A stretch of 64,000 nucleotides of DNA from Flavobacterium kayseriense. GTDB taxonomy: Bacteria; Bacteroidota; Bacteroidia; Flavobacteriales; Flavobacteriaceae. Of this stretch, positions 14,056-24,641 are shown one piece after another. The first letter of the stretch is position 1, and each line of letters begins with the position of its first letter. A model generated the notes under the pieces. It did not search any database and was not told where the DNA came from. It saw nothing but the letters and a program-made list of their open reading frames with translations. The DNA lies in the NCBI RefSeq assembly GCF_014305095.1, contig NZ_JACRUI010000006.1, forward strand, positions 1 through 64,000. Reading direction: 5' to 3'. The translations under genes and the position numbers were made by a program.

Positions 14056-16359
14056 TTAAAATGGATAGCCTATCGCTAAGTTAAATACAAGGTTGTCATT
14101 ACGCCATGAACCACTACCAAAATTGACTTTATCGAGTACCCAACGGTTACCATCTGCTAAAAACGGTTTGCGAATAGGGAAGGCAAGATCAGTACGCAAG
14201 ACAAGAAATGAAAAATCGAATCGCAGTCCTGCACCCACGCCCACAGCTAACTCTTTCATGAAATCCTTAGATAATTTAGCACCAGGCTTCTCTGGGTTTT
14301 CCTTCAATAACCATATGTTACCTGCATCGATAAACACAGCTCCTTTGACAAGGCCATATATTTTAGCGCGGTACTCTGTATTGAACTCTATTTTAAAATC
14401 TCCAGATTGATCCGCTAGGAACCCGCCTGTGTTAGTTGTTGAACCATCAAAGCTTCCTGGTCCAATAGATCGAGCTCTAAAAGCTCTAATGCTATTAGTA
14501 CCTCCATTAAAAAATTGTTTGATAAAGGGCATCTCGTCAGAGTTACCATAGGCAAACCCTCCGCCCACAATAACTCTGCTGGCTAATTGCGAATCCTTGC
14601 CTAGTTTATAATAGTGACGCAATTCAGTTTCGATTTTTATAAATTGGCTGAAGGGTACATCAAATATTTCTTTTGAATTTCCTGATTTTAAATTTGCTCC
14701 CGTAAGCAATCCCGTTACATTCCCTGATAGATCGACACCACCTTTAAAATAGAAGGTATTTTTTAGGCGCTTTTGCATCGTGTTCGTGAAGGTGTAGGAG
14801 TACGTAGGACCAAAAATTAATTGCTTTTCGATTACTTTTCCTAAGGAAGCATTTGCGTCAATTTGTTCTTGATACAAAGCAGTAACATTTTGCGGACTTA
14901 CGTACGTGATTTCGGTTAAGTTAAGTAAGTGTTCCTTGCGTTCGTTTTCTTTCCAGAGGTAACCAAACGAACCTTTTAAGGTTTGTAAGGCATAGAGTTT
15001 GGTTCGGTTTTGAAATTCGTAACCTAGCGTCGCTTTAGTTTTGGGAACAAAACCACTTGCTGATTGGAATTTGAAAGGAGCAACAATTCGGGGCCAAATC
15101 AAGTTGGCTTCCGTTCCAAAACGGTAAACATTAAAACCATTGTTTTGCCCTGACACTTGTACTTCTACTCCTCCAAAAGCAGAAATAGTAAGTTGCTCCG
15201 CACCTTTTAATAAATTACGATTTCCCCAATTAATATTTAATTCGGTACCGGTATAATTAGCAGAATTGGTTTTAGCCAATAACTCGAGACTGATCGATTT
15301 TTTAGGTAAAGGGGTTAGATAATAATAAGCATCTAAAAAGTTTCCAGTTGTATCAGCTACCTTAAATTGGTTTTTTACAAATTTAAAAGTCCCTAAATTT
15401 ACTAACCTGTTCAGAGATAAATTGTGATCGGTACGGTTGTATAGATCACCTTTTTTAAAATACAATGAGCGATCAAAAACACGGGGCTTAAATAAGTTTT
15501 CGGGATCTATTATTGTGAAATCTTTGTACTGAACAATGCTATCTGTTGTAGTAGATAACTTGTCTGAATTAATAGCGTAATTTGGGTAGACAATTACTTT
15601 ATTTATTTTATATTGCTGCTCAGCTAGGGCAGGAGTCTCCTCCTTTATTTTAACAATTAAATCAACTTTGTGATCCGCAACGGTACTATCTACTTGTACT
15701 TTTATATAATCGGAATTAAAGTAGAAAAAACCTTTTTCTTTTAGTCGCGCATCAATACGGTCTCTTTCTTCCTTAATTGCATTAAGGCTATAGCCATTGC
15801 CTTCTTTTAAAAGGCTGCGTCTTGTTGATTTCCTGATGGTGCTAGCTAGTAGAGAGCTATCTTGAGGAAATTGTACAGACTGTATTTTATACTGCTCTCT
15901 AGGCGTCACAGTATAGGTTGCAGAGGCTTTTTTACCGCTTCTAGTAGAGTCAGCCGTAGCTTTAGTATTAAAATAACCATTATTTTCGGAATAGTTTTCT
16001 AATACTTTTGTGGTGTACTCAAGATCAACTTTACTGTACAAAACGGGTGGTTCACCCACTTTATTCTTTAACCAATAACGAAATCCTTTTTCTTTTGTTG
16101 GAGTTCCAGCTAAATTGTAGAAGAATAACTTAGGTTTTAATCCTAAAAAGGAACTGTTTGGTTTAGGACGTACTAAGTCTTCGAGTGCCGCTTTTATTTC
16201 CTTACGTTCACTTTTAGATGTAGTATTACCTTCATCAAGTACTTTTACTTTTGCTCCTGTATAAAGTAATTCACCTTCGGCTAATTTTTGTGTTCCACCA
16301 CAGCCGTATACCAATATAATTAGTAGTAAAAAATAGGGAATAGGGGTTTTATTTTTCAT
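14056..16359 (-). CDS. tamL: TamL-type outer-membrane assembly lipoprotein (BamA/Omp85 family)
   Basis: This 767-residue Omp85-family barrel begins with a lipoprotein signal ending at C20 (LVYGC), the feature that separates TamL of Bacteroidota from TamA. Residues about 100-340 are POTRA-like domains, and about 370-767 form the D15 barrel. FFNGGTNSIRAFRARSIGPG is the conserved lid-lock (L6) segment with its RxR-like turn. The C-terminus ends in the aromatic YPF typical of outer-membrane barrels. It lies 18 bp downstream of tamB on the same strand, so the two are co-transcribed. With TamB it is thought to help insert outer-membrane proteins or move lipids. Confidence 0.9.
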   Translation of the reverse strand: MKNKTPIPYFLLLIILVYGCGGTQKLAEGELLYTGAKVKVLDEGNTTSKSERKEIKAALEDLVRPKPNSSFLGLKPKLFFYNLAGTPTKEKGFRYWLKNKVGEPPVLYSKVDLEYTTKVLENYSENNGYFNTKATADSTRSGKKASATYTVTPREQYKIQSVQFPQDSSLLASTIRKSTRRSLLKEGNGYSLNAIKEERDRIDARLKEKGFFYFNSDYIKVQVDSTVADHKVDLIVKIKEETPALAEQQYKINKVIVYPNYAINSDKLSTTTDSIVQYKDFTIIDPENLFKPRVFDRSLYFKKGDLYNRTDHNLSLNRLVNLGTFKFVKNQFKVADTTGNFLDAYYYLTPLPKKSISLELLAKTNSANYTGTELNINWGNRNLLKGAEQLTISAFGGVEVQVSGQNNGFNVYRFGTEANLIWPRIVAPFKFQSASGFVPKTKATLGYEFQNRTKLYALQTLKGSFGYLWKENERKEHLLNLTEITYVSPQNVTALYQEQIDANASLGKVIEKQLIFGPTYSYTFTNTMQKRLKNTFYFKGGVDLSGNVTGLLTGANLKSGNSKEIFDVPFSQFIKIETELRHYYKLGKDSQLASRVIVGGGFAYGNSDEMPFIKQFFNGGTNSIRAFRARSIGPGSFDGSTTNTGGFLADQSGDFKIEFNTEYRAKIYGLVKGAVFIDAGNIWLLKENPEKPGAKLSKDFMKELAVGVGAGLRFDFSFLVLRTDLAFPIRKPFLADGNRWVLDKVNFGSGSWRNDNLVFNLAIGYPF

Positions 16360-16377
16360 AATTATAGTGCAATAGCC

Positions 16378-19300
16378 TTATTTCTTTTTGGTTTTCACTT
16401 CGTCTTTCTTGTCTTTGCTGCTCTGAAATAACTCTCTGAATTTATTATAATCCAACGTCAAAATGAAGGCAACTCCAGTTTCTATCACTTGTCCTTGTAA
16501 GGCAACTTGGTATTTGTTTAAACGGTATGCTTTTAATTTATAACGGCCATCTTGCGATAATTGGTATTCAACGGAAACATCTCCCGCAATATTGTTTGTA
16601 GTTTCATTTGTTTGTTGTGGTCCTTCGAGACCAAAACTGCTACCTACAGTTACCTTTAAGCGATCGTTAAATAATCTTTTGGATACGCCTACACTCAAGT
16701 CGGTTTTATTTTCTTCTTGACCCGTTGTGAAATCTTGGGAGGTATTTAAATCAAAATTAAGTTCGACTCCATTAATTAAATCACCAGCAAGATTGTTAAG
16801 TTGTTGTGATAATATTTTACTGGCGCTTTCTCTCGCTATCGAAGCTACAGAACTGCCTCCAGCTTCACTTGAAAAAGGGTTTTCTCCAATAAAGCGGTTT
16901 AGTAACAACAAAGCAAAAACTTGCTTGTTTAACTCATCCGGTTGCTGACGTAATTGTGTTAATTTTGATTGCGTTGTATTGATGACTTCGGCAGAGACAC
17001 TATTGTTACCATCAGGTAAAACAATATCAAAACTTATACTTGGTTTCATCAAATCGCCATTCATTTTCAACTCGGTTTCAAACGGAATTTTTTGCTTGTA
17101 AGTATTTCGAACAGCATCTGCAGCACCTCCTAATTGATCATTAACTAAATCAAGTGGAGCAGCTTCATTTTTATAAACTGCCGTAATATTAATATCTGCA
17201 GCTGTTGGTTCCCCGGTCCAGAGTATGTAGCTACCATCTTTGATCTCAAATTTACGTTTGATAAAATTGAAATTCATTTCATAAGCGCCTTCTGTCAGTT
17301 CGTAACGTCCTGTGAGTGTCGTTTTTCCCGAAGGATCAATACCACCATTTAATTGGGCTTCCCCTTTTAGTTCTAGAAAGTCACCATTCGCTTTATCGAT
17401 AACAATACTTAGAGAGGCTTCTTTATCTACTTCGATATTTACAGAGGCATTTATCCCTGTGATTTCTGTCTGACTTAAGTTTTCATCAACAGCAACTTTA
17501 GTAATAAGTGTTGGATTATCTTGATCTATAAACTCAACTATACCTTCACGGTCAGCAATGGAAGGGTCTGATTGGGGCATAACAATCGTGAACTTAGTGT
17601 CTTTATTTACTTTGATATTCCCCTCGACAATAGGACTGTTTAAATTTCCTTTTATAGATAGTCGATTGTCTAAGTACATTTCACCATAAAATAAGTCATT
17701 GTCTTTTTCCTTAGAGTTCAAGGCTTGGAAATTATCTGCAACTACTGTCAAATTAAATCCTGGATTGGTTAAGTCTTTACTGCTTATACTACCATCAATT
17801 ACAAGATCATTGTCTTTTTCATCTTTGATCGTGAATTGATTTAAACGTATCTCATCATTAACAAAACTAATTTTGTCATTCATTGATTTAAAGGTGGCAT
17901 TAAGCGTGCTTACCTTAAAACCAATTTCATTAAACTGTAAATCACCATTTAATTTTGGTTCACTACTATTTCCAGTTACTTTAAAACTACCATCAAAGTG
18001 ACCCGTGCTTTCTTTTAAATTTCCAAGGGTAAAACCTTGAATGCTTTTTAGATTTAGTTTACCAATGAGTAAATCAAAATTTAAGTTGCCACTGTCTATC
18101 TTATATGCGCCCGTTAAGTCTACTTGATTCCCTTGTCCTGTTATTGCAACCGCGGCGTTCAAAGTGTTTGCCAAAGCATTATCAATTTGGATTTTGATAT
18201 CTCCCAAAGTATCTTTCTTGAATGCAAAATTAGCAACATCTAGATCAGCAGTGAATATCGGACTTTGACTAAGGTTTTTTACCAAAGCAGAACCATTGAT
18301 GTTCCCATTAATTTGAAGATCGCTTTTCTCGACCATACTACTAATGGTTTCAATTTTAAAATCTTTAAAATCAATAGCAAGTGGAGCATTCTCTTTATTA
18401 TTTTCTGACTGTATTTTTATACTGCTTCCTGTATTGCTTAACTCAAAATTAGAAGCGTTTATTCCTTGCTTACCTACACGAATACTGTTTTTAGGATCAA
18501 TAGTCCAAGACTCATAATTAAGCATCAATTTATTAGGGTCTAACTGTATCACTGTCGCGTTATCGTCTACCTTAAGCATTCCAGATATTGTGTAGCGGTC
18601 TTTGTCCTGAATGTCTTTTAAAAGGAGGTTGTAATCTAGAAGGTTTTTTTCTACAGCACCGTTTAATGCAGTGTATGGAAGCTGAAATTGTTCATTTTGA
18701 ATATCATCGATCATGATATTGTATACCAAGGCATCGTCTTGTTTGTCGATACTAAGAATAGCATTTGTTATTGTATTCGTTCCATAAACTAATTTAGGAA
18801 TAGAACCATTCAAAACAATGGAGTCATTTATGGTGTTGTAACGTCCTGTTACAGCGATTGGCTCTAAACTTTTTATCGCTGGAACTAATTTTAGTAGGAG
18901 TGGACTATCCGTAACTTTTAATTCGAAAGCTAGAGACTGGTTTTCTGTCTTGCTTTGTTTGGCCAATGTAGCAGATCCGTAATAATGAGCAACAGAGTTA
19001 GCGATAGCAGCGCCTATTTTTGAAAGCTTGTATTTACCATCCACATTAGCACTCAAAAAAGGAGACTTTACAACCAAGCTGTTTTTATCAGCGGTAGCAA
19101 CGGCGATTAGGCTAATGGAATCTGTTACAAATTCTTCTTTTTCATCAGCTACAGTTAAATTTAGAATGTTAAAAGAGCCATTGAGGTAATCAACATCAGC
19201 AGACTCTATATCAGCAATGACATCGCCTCTAATTTTAAGTGGCCCTGCATGAAGATTTAACTTTTCTAAATCTGCAATATCAAGGTTTAGTTTGATCTTA

Positions 19301-21354
19301 CCTTTTGGGTATTTATCATTAAATCCTCCGTTTGCAACTAGGTCAAAACTCAAGTTTGGATCGGTGCTGTTCGCTGCAGCATCAAATGAGCCGTTGTTTA
19401 TTTTTCCTTTTAAAGCAAGATTTTGGTAATTATATTTGTTGTAATACAGCTGTTTGATAGTACCATTGAGTGAGGCATTGGCCGATTTTGGATCTAAGCC
19501 GCTTCCCGTAATAGTTGTATTTAAACTTATTTTCCCCACTGCTGCATTCTTGATTAGTTTCCCTAGATCAAAATTTTGTAGTTCAGCCGTAGCGTTGTAT
19601 TTTTCTTTATTCTTGACAGCTTGGTTAAATTGTCCTTTTAGTTTGGCACCCCCATAACTACTACCCAAAACCAAATCAGTATAAAAATCTTGAATGCTTC
19701 CTTTAAAACTTCCTTTTAAATTGAAAGCAGCAGGAAGCTGAATGGTTTTAGGAACGGTTCCTTTTGGGACAAAAGCAGTAAGATCTTTTGCGGTCGTTTC
19801 AAACTGATTAATCACTAGGTCAAAATTAGCCTTATCAACATCTGGTAAGCCCGTAATTTTTCCGCTAGCATCAACTGTAGTAGATCCTATTCCACTAATT
19901 TGAAGTTTAGGAATGGAAATATTTTTCAGTTTTCCACCTACTTTCGTATCGATAGCAAGGATCGCATTGGGATTGTCTTTAAAAGGGTTTGTATTTGCCA
20001 ATGTAGGAACAAATACCAAAATGTCTTTGAATCCAATCGTGCTTTTTTGCAAGTTGGCATTAATACTTATGTCTCCCAAATTAGTACTAAAACTCTCGAT
20101 AGATGGGTATCCTATTTCGATCTGGTTTTGTACTAAAGTTTGAGGTGTTTTTAAATATAAATTTTTGAAGAATGCGTTTTTACGACCGTAAAATAATTCA
20201 GCTTTGAAAGATTCAATTGCCAATCCACTTTTTTCTTTAACTGTAAGAGATTCCACTATTGCTGAGGTACTAATGTTGCTGTAGTGAATGGTGTTTATTT
20301 GAGTGCTTAAACCAGATAATGCAAGGTGCTTATAATCAATTCCTTTTCGAACCGCTACCGAGTTATTGTCGTCAAAAGCAAAACCAACGCGATTTAGGCT
20401 TAACTTTTTGATTTTTACATCCCAATCATTTCTTCCTCTAGTCGACACTGTACTTGCTTCAGCAACTTTTTTAATTTTACCAATGGCTAATTTTCCCTCT
20501 GCATTTGTTAACTCGATTTTATCAATCAAAATTACCTGATTGCTCAAATCGGTTCTATCAAATTTTGCAAATAGTTTTTTGAAATCAAGTTCAGTATCTA
20601 ATTGGCTTTGGTCATCCTTATAAGCAATACTAATTTTTGATAGGTCTAACTCTCCCAAACTTAATTTTAGATTTGGAGAAGAATCAGCTGTTTTAGCAGG
20701 TGGAATACTATTTTGAACTAGTCCTTGACTGTATTTTAATTTTAACCCTTGTACCTTAACTTTAGGTACAGCAAAATCCATTTTGTCTAAATCAAAATTA
20801 TCTATTCGAGTGTCTAGATGTTGTAACTTTAGTGCAATATCGCTTTTCCCAAAGGCATCATTATAGCGAATGTTAATGGTGTCTAAGTTGATCTTACCTA
20901 AACTAATTACTAACGGATCGCTAGGTGCTTGAGGTTCTTTTTTAGAAGTTTCAAAAGCTTTGATTAGATAGTCAAAATTAAAGATTCCCGCTTTGTCTCT
21001 GCTGACATTCGCAGTTATACCATCTAAGTCGATAGTATTTATGATCACGCTATTGTCTAATAACTGCAACAGACTAATGTCTACGGCTATTTTTTTTCCA
21101 GCCAACAAGGTGTCTTTATTTTGGTCTTCAAAATAAACGCCTTCAAGTACTATTTTTTGAGGGAACTCAATTTTTAGTTTATTAACAACGACTTTAGTTT
21201 TAACCTTTTCGTTGAGATAAGTTACGATTTTGTCTTTAGCAAAGTTTTGAAAAGCAGGTACTTGGATGATGATAAGTGCTGCAAATACGATCGTAAAAAC
21301 GATTGCTATTAGCCATGTAAATATTCGTAAACTTTTTTGCAAGTATTTTTTCAA
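16378..21354 (-). CDS. tamB: TamB-family translocation and assembly module protein
   Basis: This 1658-residue AsmA/TamB-like protein has a single N-terminal membrane anchor (about residues 11-32). A very long stretch of repeating beta-strands follows, predicted to form a hydrophobic groove across the periplasm, and then the conserved C-terminal DUF490 domain (about 1250-1600). FALLLLNRFIGENPFSSEAG and the downstream VGSSFGLEG are characteristic of that domain. It partners with the TamL gene just downstream. The last residues are lysine-rich. The start is unambiguous: the ATG is followed directly by KK-rich residues and the anchor. Confidence 0.93.
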   Translation of the reverse strand: MKKYLQKSLRIFTWLIAIVFTIVFAALIIIQVPAFQNFAKDKIVTYLNEKVKTKVVVNKLKIEFPQKIVLEGVYFEDQNKDTLLAGKKIAVDISLLQLLDNSVIINTIDLDGITANVSRDKAGIFNFDYLIKAFETSKKEPQAPSDPLVISLGKINLDTINIRYNDAFGKSDIALKLQHLDTRIDNFDLDKMDFAVPKVKVQGLKLKYSQGLVQNSIPPAKTADSSPNLKLSLGELDLSKISIAYKDDQSQLDTELDFKKLFAKFDRTDLSNQVILIDKIELTNAEGKLAIGKIKKVAEASTVSTRGRNDWDVKIKKLSLNRVGFAFDDNNSVAVRKGIDYKHLALSGLSTQINTIHYSNISTSAIVESLTVKEKSGLAIESFKAELFYGRKNAFFKNLYLKTPQTLVQNQIEIGYPSIESFSTNLGDISINANLQKSTIGFKDILVFVPTLANTNPFKDNPNAILAIDTKVGGKLKNISIPKLQISGIGSTTVDASGKITGLPDVDKANFDLVINQFETTAKDLTAFVPKGTVPKTIQLPAAFNLKGSFKGSIQDFYTDLVLGSSYGGAKLKGQFNQAVKNKEKYNATAELQNFDLGKLIKNAAVGKISLNTTITGSGLDPKSANASLNGTIKQLYYNKYNYQNLALKGKINNGSFDAAANSTDPNLSFDLVANGGFNDKYPKGKIKLNLDIADLEKLNLHAGPLKIRGDVIADIESADVDYLNGSFNILNLTVADEKEEFVTDSISLIAVATADKNSLVVKSPFLSANVDGKYKLSKIGAAIANSVAHYYGSATLAKQSKTENQSLAFELKVTDSPLLLKLVPAIKSLEPIAVTGRYNTINDSIVLNGSIPKLVYGTNTITNAILSIDKQDDALVYNIMIDDIQNEQFQLPYTALNGAVEKNLLDYNLLLKDIQDKDRYTISGMLKVDDNATVIQLDPNKLMLNYESWTIDPKNSIRVGKQGINASNFELSNTGSSIKIQSENNKENAPLAIDFKDFKIETISSMVEKSDLQINGNINGSALVKNLSQSPIFTADLDVANFAFKKDTLGDIKIQIDNALANTLNAAVAITGQGNQVDLTGAYKIDSGNLNFDLLIGKLNLKSIQGFTLGNLKESTGHFDGSFKVTGNSSEPKLNGDLQFNEIGFKVSTLNATFKSMNDKISFVNDEIRLNQFTIKDEKDNDLVIDGSISSKDLTNPGFNLTVVADNFQALNSKEKDNDLFYGEMYLDNRLSIKGNLNSPIVEGNIKVNKDTKFTIVMPQSDPSIADREGIVEFIDQDNPTLITKVAVDENLSQTEITGINASVNIEVDKEASLSIVIDKANGDFLELKGEAQLNGGIDPSGKTTLTGRYELTEGAYEMNFNFIKRKFEIKDGSYILWTGEPTAADINITAVYKNEAAPLDLVNDQLGGAADAVRNTYKQKIPFETELKMNGDLMKPSISFDIVLPDGNNSVSAEVINTTQSKLTQLRQQPDELNKQVFALLLLNRFIGENPFSSEAGGSSVASIARESASKILSQQLNNLAGDLINGVELNFDLNTSQDFTTGQEENKTDLSVGVSKRLFNDRLKVTVGSSFGLEGPQQTNETTNNIAGDVSVEYQLSQDGRYKLKAYRLNKYQVALQGQVIETGVAFILTLDYNKFRELFQSSKDKKDEVKTKKK

Positions 21355-21786
21355 ATGATAATTTTAAAGATTCACAAAATATAAAAAACTCTTATGATAC
21401 AGTAAAAGATTTTTATTGCATACAAATATCAAAATTTATATTCACTTTAGCTTACAAAATTTAGTCTAAACCTTATAAATTAACGATTAATTAGATTAAA
21501 AAGAGGGAATAGTGCAAAGCTAAATAACAAAGGATCGCTAAAAGCAGCGTATTTCTGAAAGTACAATAGTAAATGTATTGCAATTGTTGCTGTATAATTT
21601 GTTAGTACCTACTGTGACAAACTGATAGTCGATTGTAAACTTGAAATTAGTATCTGTTTGTAATTTTAATAAAGAAAAAGAAGTTTAGGGTCTTTGTTGG
21701 GCAATATCTTAAAAGTGATTTTAGTAATTGCTGTAGTATTTAGCAAGTAAATTGGCATAATTGTATAGAATGCAAAGTAGATACTT
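21355..21786. other. Intergenic, no gene seen
   Basis: These 432 bp upstream of tamB contain no coding frame or RNA gene I can recognise. The tamB promoter should lie in the left part. The rest is AT-rich without clear hairpins. Confidence 0.5.
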
Positions 21787-23028
21787 TTAGCTAAGCTTGA
21801 TTGTTCCTCTCGAACCTTCTTGGGAAGGTAGTAACTCAAAAATGGCTTGAGGGTTTAAACTAGTTTCGATGCGGTGAGAAACATAAATGATAGCTATTGA
21901 AGTCTCTGCAGTCAAGATGTTTACTAAACGGGTTATTAATCGTGCGTTCTCATCATCTAGTCCTTCTAATGGTTCGTCTAAAATCAGTAAGAGAGGGTGT
22001 TTTAGTATGGCTCGTACAATTAGAGCAAGTCGTTGTTGACCTAAAGGCAACTGCTTAAAAGGATAGTCTTTTTGAAGGTTTAAACTAACTAAATCCATCC
22101 ATTGTTTAACAATTTTTTTTTGTTCTAAAGTAGGTTGGGTATAAAGCCCAACCGAATCGAAAAAGCCAGACAGAATCATTTGTTCCAGAGTTTGACTACC
22201 TTGATAATCGCTCGTCATGGTATTAGAAAAGTAGCCAATGTGCTTTTTAATTTCCCAGATGCTTTCTCCACTGCCTTTTTTACGACCAAAAAGGTAGAGG
22301 TCTTGCCCATATCCTTTCGCATTTTCTCCAGTTAGTAATGATAAAAGGGTACTTTTTCCAGAGCCGTTAGGACCTATGAGCTGCCAGAATTCTCCCTTTT
22401 TTATGATCCAATCGATATCAGTAACAATTTTTCGATCGTGATAGGAGACAGAAACTTTTTTCATTTCGATTAAAACAGGATCAGTATAGGAGGTGTTCTC
22501 CAAAGAGGGAGGAATTCTGTTTTTTAAAATCGCTTCATTGTCAGAGGTTTCTATTAAGATAGGATGCAATTCAAATGAGATAGGGCTAACCTGCTTGCTG
22601 TTTTGGATAAAAGGCAACAAGTCATTTACACGATTCACAATATGAATGATAATAATACTTGTTGCCAATTTTTTTAATTCTGCCAGAAAAGACAGGCGAG
22701 AATGTTTGTCTAAGTGATCCAAGGGATTGTCAAAAACAATGTAATCGGCGTTTTGCTGTAAGCAATACTTTAAAAAAACTTTTTTTTGCTCTCCTGATGA
22801 GAAAGTGTTCAGCTTTCGTTCACTATTTAATTTATTCTCTACTACGTCATATTTGTATTCCTTTTGAATAAAATCGTGAATAGCTAAATCAGAAAACAAT
22901 ACGCCTTTTAAATTATTTAAAAACGATAACGAAGCAGGAGCATTCTCAGAAAGGATACTCTTGACGAATGTTTTTTTATCAACTTGATTGGACAATAGAA
23001 AATTATGATGTTGGCTAGCTTTCATCAA
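21787..23028 (-). CDS. ModF-like ABC ATPase with degenerate first nucleotide-binding domain
   Basis: This 413-residue protein has two ATPase halves and no membrane segments. The second half (about 184-413) is complete: Walker A GPNGSGKST (219-227), signature LPLGQQR, Walker B LLILDEP and switch YVSHR. The first half keeps a signature (FSSGEQ, 76-81) and a Walker-B-like strand (YIVFDNPLDHLD), but its Walker A loop is missing. The layout recalls ModF/PhrA-type proteins of uncertain role, probably non-transport. No permease gene is adjacent. The thioesterase gene 37 bp upstream may be co-transcribed. Confidence 0.8.
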   Translation of the reverse strand: MMKASQHHNFLLSNQVDKKTFVKSILSENAPASLSFLNNLKGVLFSDLAIHDFIQKEYKYDVVENKLNSERKLNTFSSGEQKKVFLKYCLQQNADYIVFDNPLDHLDKHSRLSFLAELKKLATSIIIIHIVNRVNDLLPFIQNSKQVSPISFELHPILIETSDNEAILKNRIPPSLENTSYTDPVLIEMKKVSVSYHDRKIVTDIDWIIKKGEFWQLIGPNGSGKSTLLSLLTGENAKGYGQDLYLFGRKKGSGESIWEIKKHIGYFSNTMTSDYQGSQTLEQMILSGFFDSVGLYTQPTLEQKKIVKQWMDLVSLNLQKDYPFKQLPLGQQRLALIVRAILKHPLLLILDEPLEGLDDENARLITRLVNILTAETSIAIIYVSHRIETSLNPQAIFELLPSQEGSRGTIKLS

Positions 23029-23065
23029 TTATAAGTAAGGTATTGAATAAATTAAAAAGCGCTGT

Positions 23066-23503
23066 TTATAGAGCAACAAAACTATCAGACCTTGGTATCT
23101 TGTTCATCGCATCGATCGCTAATTGCGGTACTGGATTAATTAATTTTCTTAATTGTGTGTCCATCCAAGCGCCATCTACGGTAATAGTAGCGCAAACTTG
23201 CTCATCGGTATTTTTGAATTCATGAACGATAGACCATCTAGAAGCATCCGCCGTCATTTTAGAAATAGTAGTGTGCATTGTTATAACATCTGATAATTTT
23301 AGTTCTTTTCTAAAAACGCACTCTTCTCTGAAAAGAATAGGACCAAAATGATGAATTTGAAAAGCTTTCATGGTAAGACCAAGACTTTCTAGTATTTCTA
23401 TACGATGCTGCGCTCCAAAGTCGTAATATGCACTGTGTCTAACGTGAAAGTTTGGATCTAAGTCAGACCAACGAAAAGATAATTGTTTGCTAAAAGCTGT
23501 CAT
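23066..23503 (-). CDS. Hotdog-fold acyl-CoA thioesterase (4HBT family)
   Basis: This 145-residue single-domain hotdog protein has the family motif WSDLDPNFHVRHSAYYDF, where the aspartate region and the HV-N/H turn form the active site of 4-hydroxybenzoyl-CoA-type thioesterases. It would hydrolyse acyl-CoA or acyl-ACP in the cytosol. Substrate cannot be told from sequence. It lies upstream of the ModF-like ABC gene on the same strand. Confidence 0.83.
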   Translation of the reverse strand: MTAFSKQLSFRWSDLDPNFHVRHSAYYDFGAQHRIEILESLGLTMKAFQIHHFGPILFREECVFRKELKLSDVITMHTTISKMTADASRWSIVHEFKNTDEQVCATITVDGAWMDTQLRKLINPVPQLAIDAMNKIPRSDSFVAL

Positions 23504-23643
23504 TGTTGTTTTATTTTAATTTTTAATTGAGGTAAAATTAGGGAATTGAGCAGTACGATTTTTGTATTGCAATTTAATTTTAAAGGATATTTGTTAATTG
23601 ATATCGCTACTATGTAATGTAGATAAAAGGCAGGCAAGGAAGT

Positions 23644-24033
23644 TTACAAAGCTATTTTTTCAATAATAATTGGATTATTAGCACTGTCATTGTAGGTACA
23701 AGTCATTGCGATTATATCGATACGCCAATTGGCTATTCCGCTTTTTGCGGCATCGGTACAAAAGGTATAATAATCAGTTTGGCCATCTTGATACATAAAT
23801 AGATATTCGATGAAACGTTCCTTATTAGCAATGGGAGAAATTGGAATTAGATCATAGGTTTTATCCGTTGCGGTCGCGTAATTATCATCACCATAATACC
23901 TTACATGACCATCTGAGACTATTGTATCGTATCCTTTGACTCCTAGGTTAATTAGTTCTTGTATGTAAATGGGGAAATCAGCTGCTGTTTGCACTTTCTC
24001 GTGCGCTATTTTAATTTGTTCTAGAGTAAACAT
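23644..24033 (-). CDS. DUF1398 family protein
   Basis: This 129-residue cytosolic protein fits DUF1398: FTLEQIKIAHEKVQTAADFP at the start, GVKGYDTIVSDGHVRYYG in the middle, then FCTDAAKSGIANWRIDI and a final MTCTYND. Proteins of this family are small, often plasmid- or phage-related, and of unknown function; no catalytic residues are known to me. It is monocistronic. Confidence 0.83.
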   Translation of the reverse strand: MFTLEQIKIAHEKVQTAADFPIYIQELINLGVKGYDTIVSDGHVRYYGDDNYATATDKTYDLIPISPIANKERFIEYLFMYQDGQTDYYTFCTDAAKSGIANWRIDIIAMTCTYNDSANNPIIIEKIAL

Positions 24034-24111
24034 TAAGTGTATTTTTGAATTATTCTTGAAAGGCTAAAGTTAATCAAGTAAATGAAAATGGCACTATAAT
24101 AAAGATAGGAA

Positions 24112-24150
24112 AAACAAAAAAAAGGAGCACTTTTACTGCGCTCCTTTTGT
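24112..24150 (-). terminator. Terminator between two minus-strand genes
   Basis: The stem aaaaggagc / gctcctttt (24120-24128 and 24140-24148) has an A-run on its left, which becomes the U-tract for the minus-strand gene at 24165-24641. Confidence 0.8.
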
Positions 24151-24164
24151 TCATTGAGATACTT

Positions 24165-24641
24165 TTATCTTCTGTTTCGATCATTGTTATAACGATCATG
24201 AGATGCGTATCTTTTGTCTTTAGATTTTTTGTGTTCTACTTTTTTGTAAACCACTCGAGACGGTTGTTGCACAATTACTTTTTTAGGTTGCCCTTTGTAT
24301 CCCACATAATATCTCGTTCTATCCTGTTCAAAGTTGCGGTACGGTTGGTTTCCGTGGTAATCATTCATTGCTACTCTATATCCAGTACGCGTATTGTAAT
24401 TGCGGTACTGTTTTGGTAAGTAGGCTGTGCGTCTCCAGTTTCCACGTTCTTGGTAAATATATTGATTACTACGTACATCAAAGTACGTTTGAATGTCTGG
24501 CATATAGTAATAATCAGTTACCACGACTGGCGCAACACGTTGTATAGGAGTTCCTAAATTAACATTGATTGATAATTGTGCATTTGATTTAGTTGTTCCA
24601 AGTAAAATTATTCCAGCGGCTATAAGTTTTAAAGTTTTCAT
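24165..24641 (-). CDS. Secreted basic Tyr/Arg-rich protein of unknown function
   Basis: This 158-residue protein has a clear signal peptide (MKTLKLIAAGIILLGTTKSNA followed by Q). The mature part is rich in Tyr, Arg, Asn and Lys (YYYMPDIQTYFDVRSNQYIY, QERGNWRRTAYLP) and ends in a basic KKSKDKRYASHDRYNNDRNRR-like tail. Similar short exported proteins are common in flavobacteria, but I know of no function. The basic tail might bind nucleic acid, polysaccharide or the cell wall. It has its own terminator. Confidence 0.75.
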   Translation of the reverse strand: MKTLKLIAAGIILLGTTKSNAQLSINVNLGTPIQRVAPVVVTDYYYMPDIQTYFDVRSNQYIYQERGNWRRTAYLPKQYRNYNTRTGYRVAMNDYHGNQPYRNFEQDRTRYYVGYKGQPKKVIVQQPSRVVYKKVEHKKSKDKRYASHDRYNNDRNRR

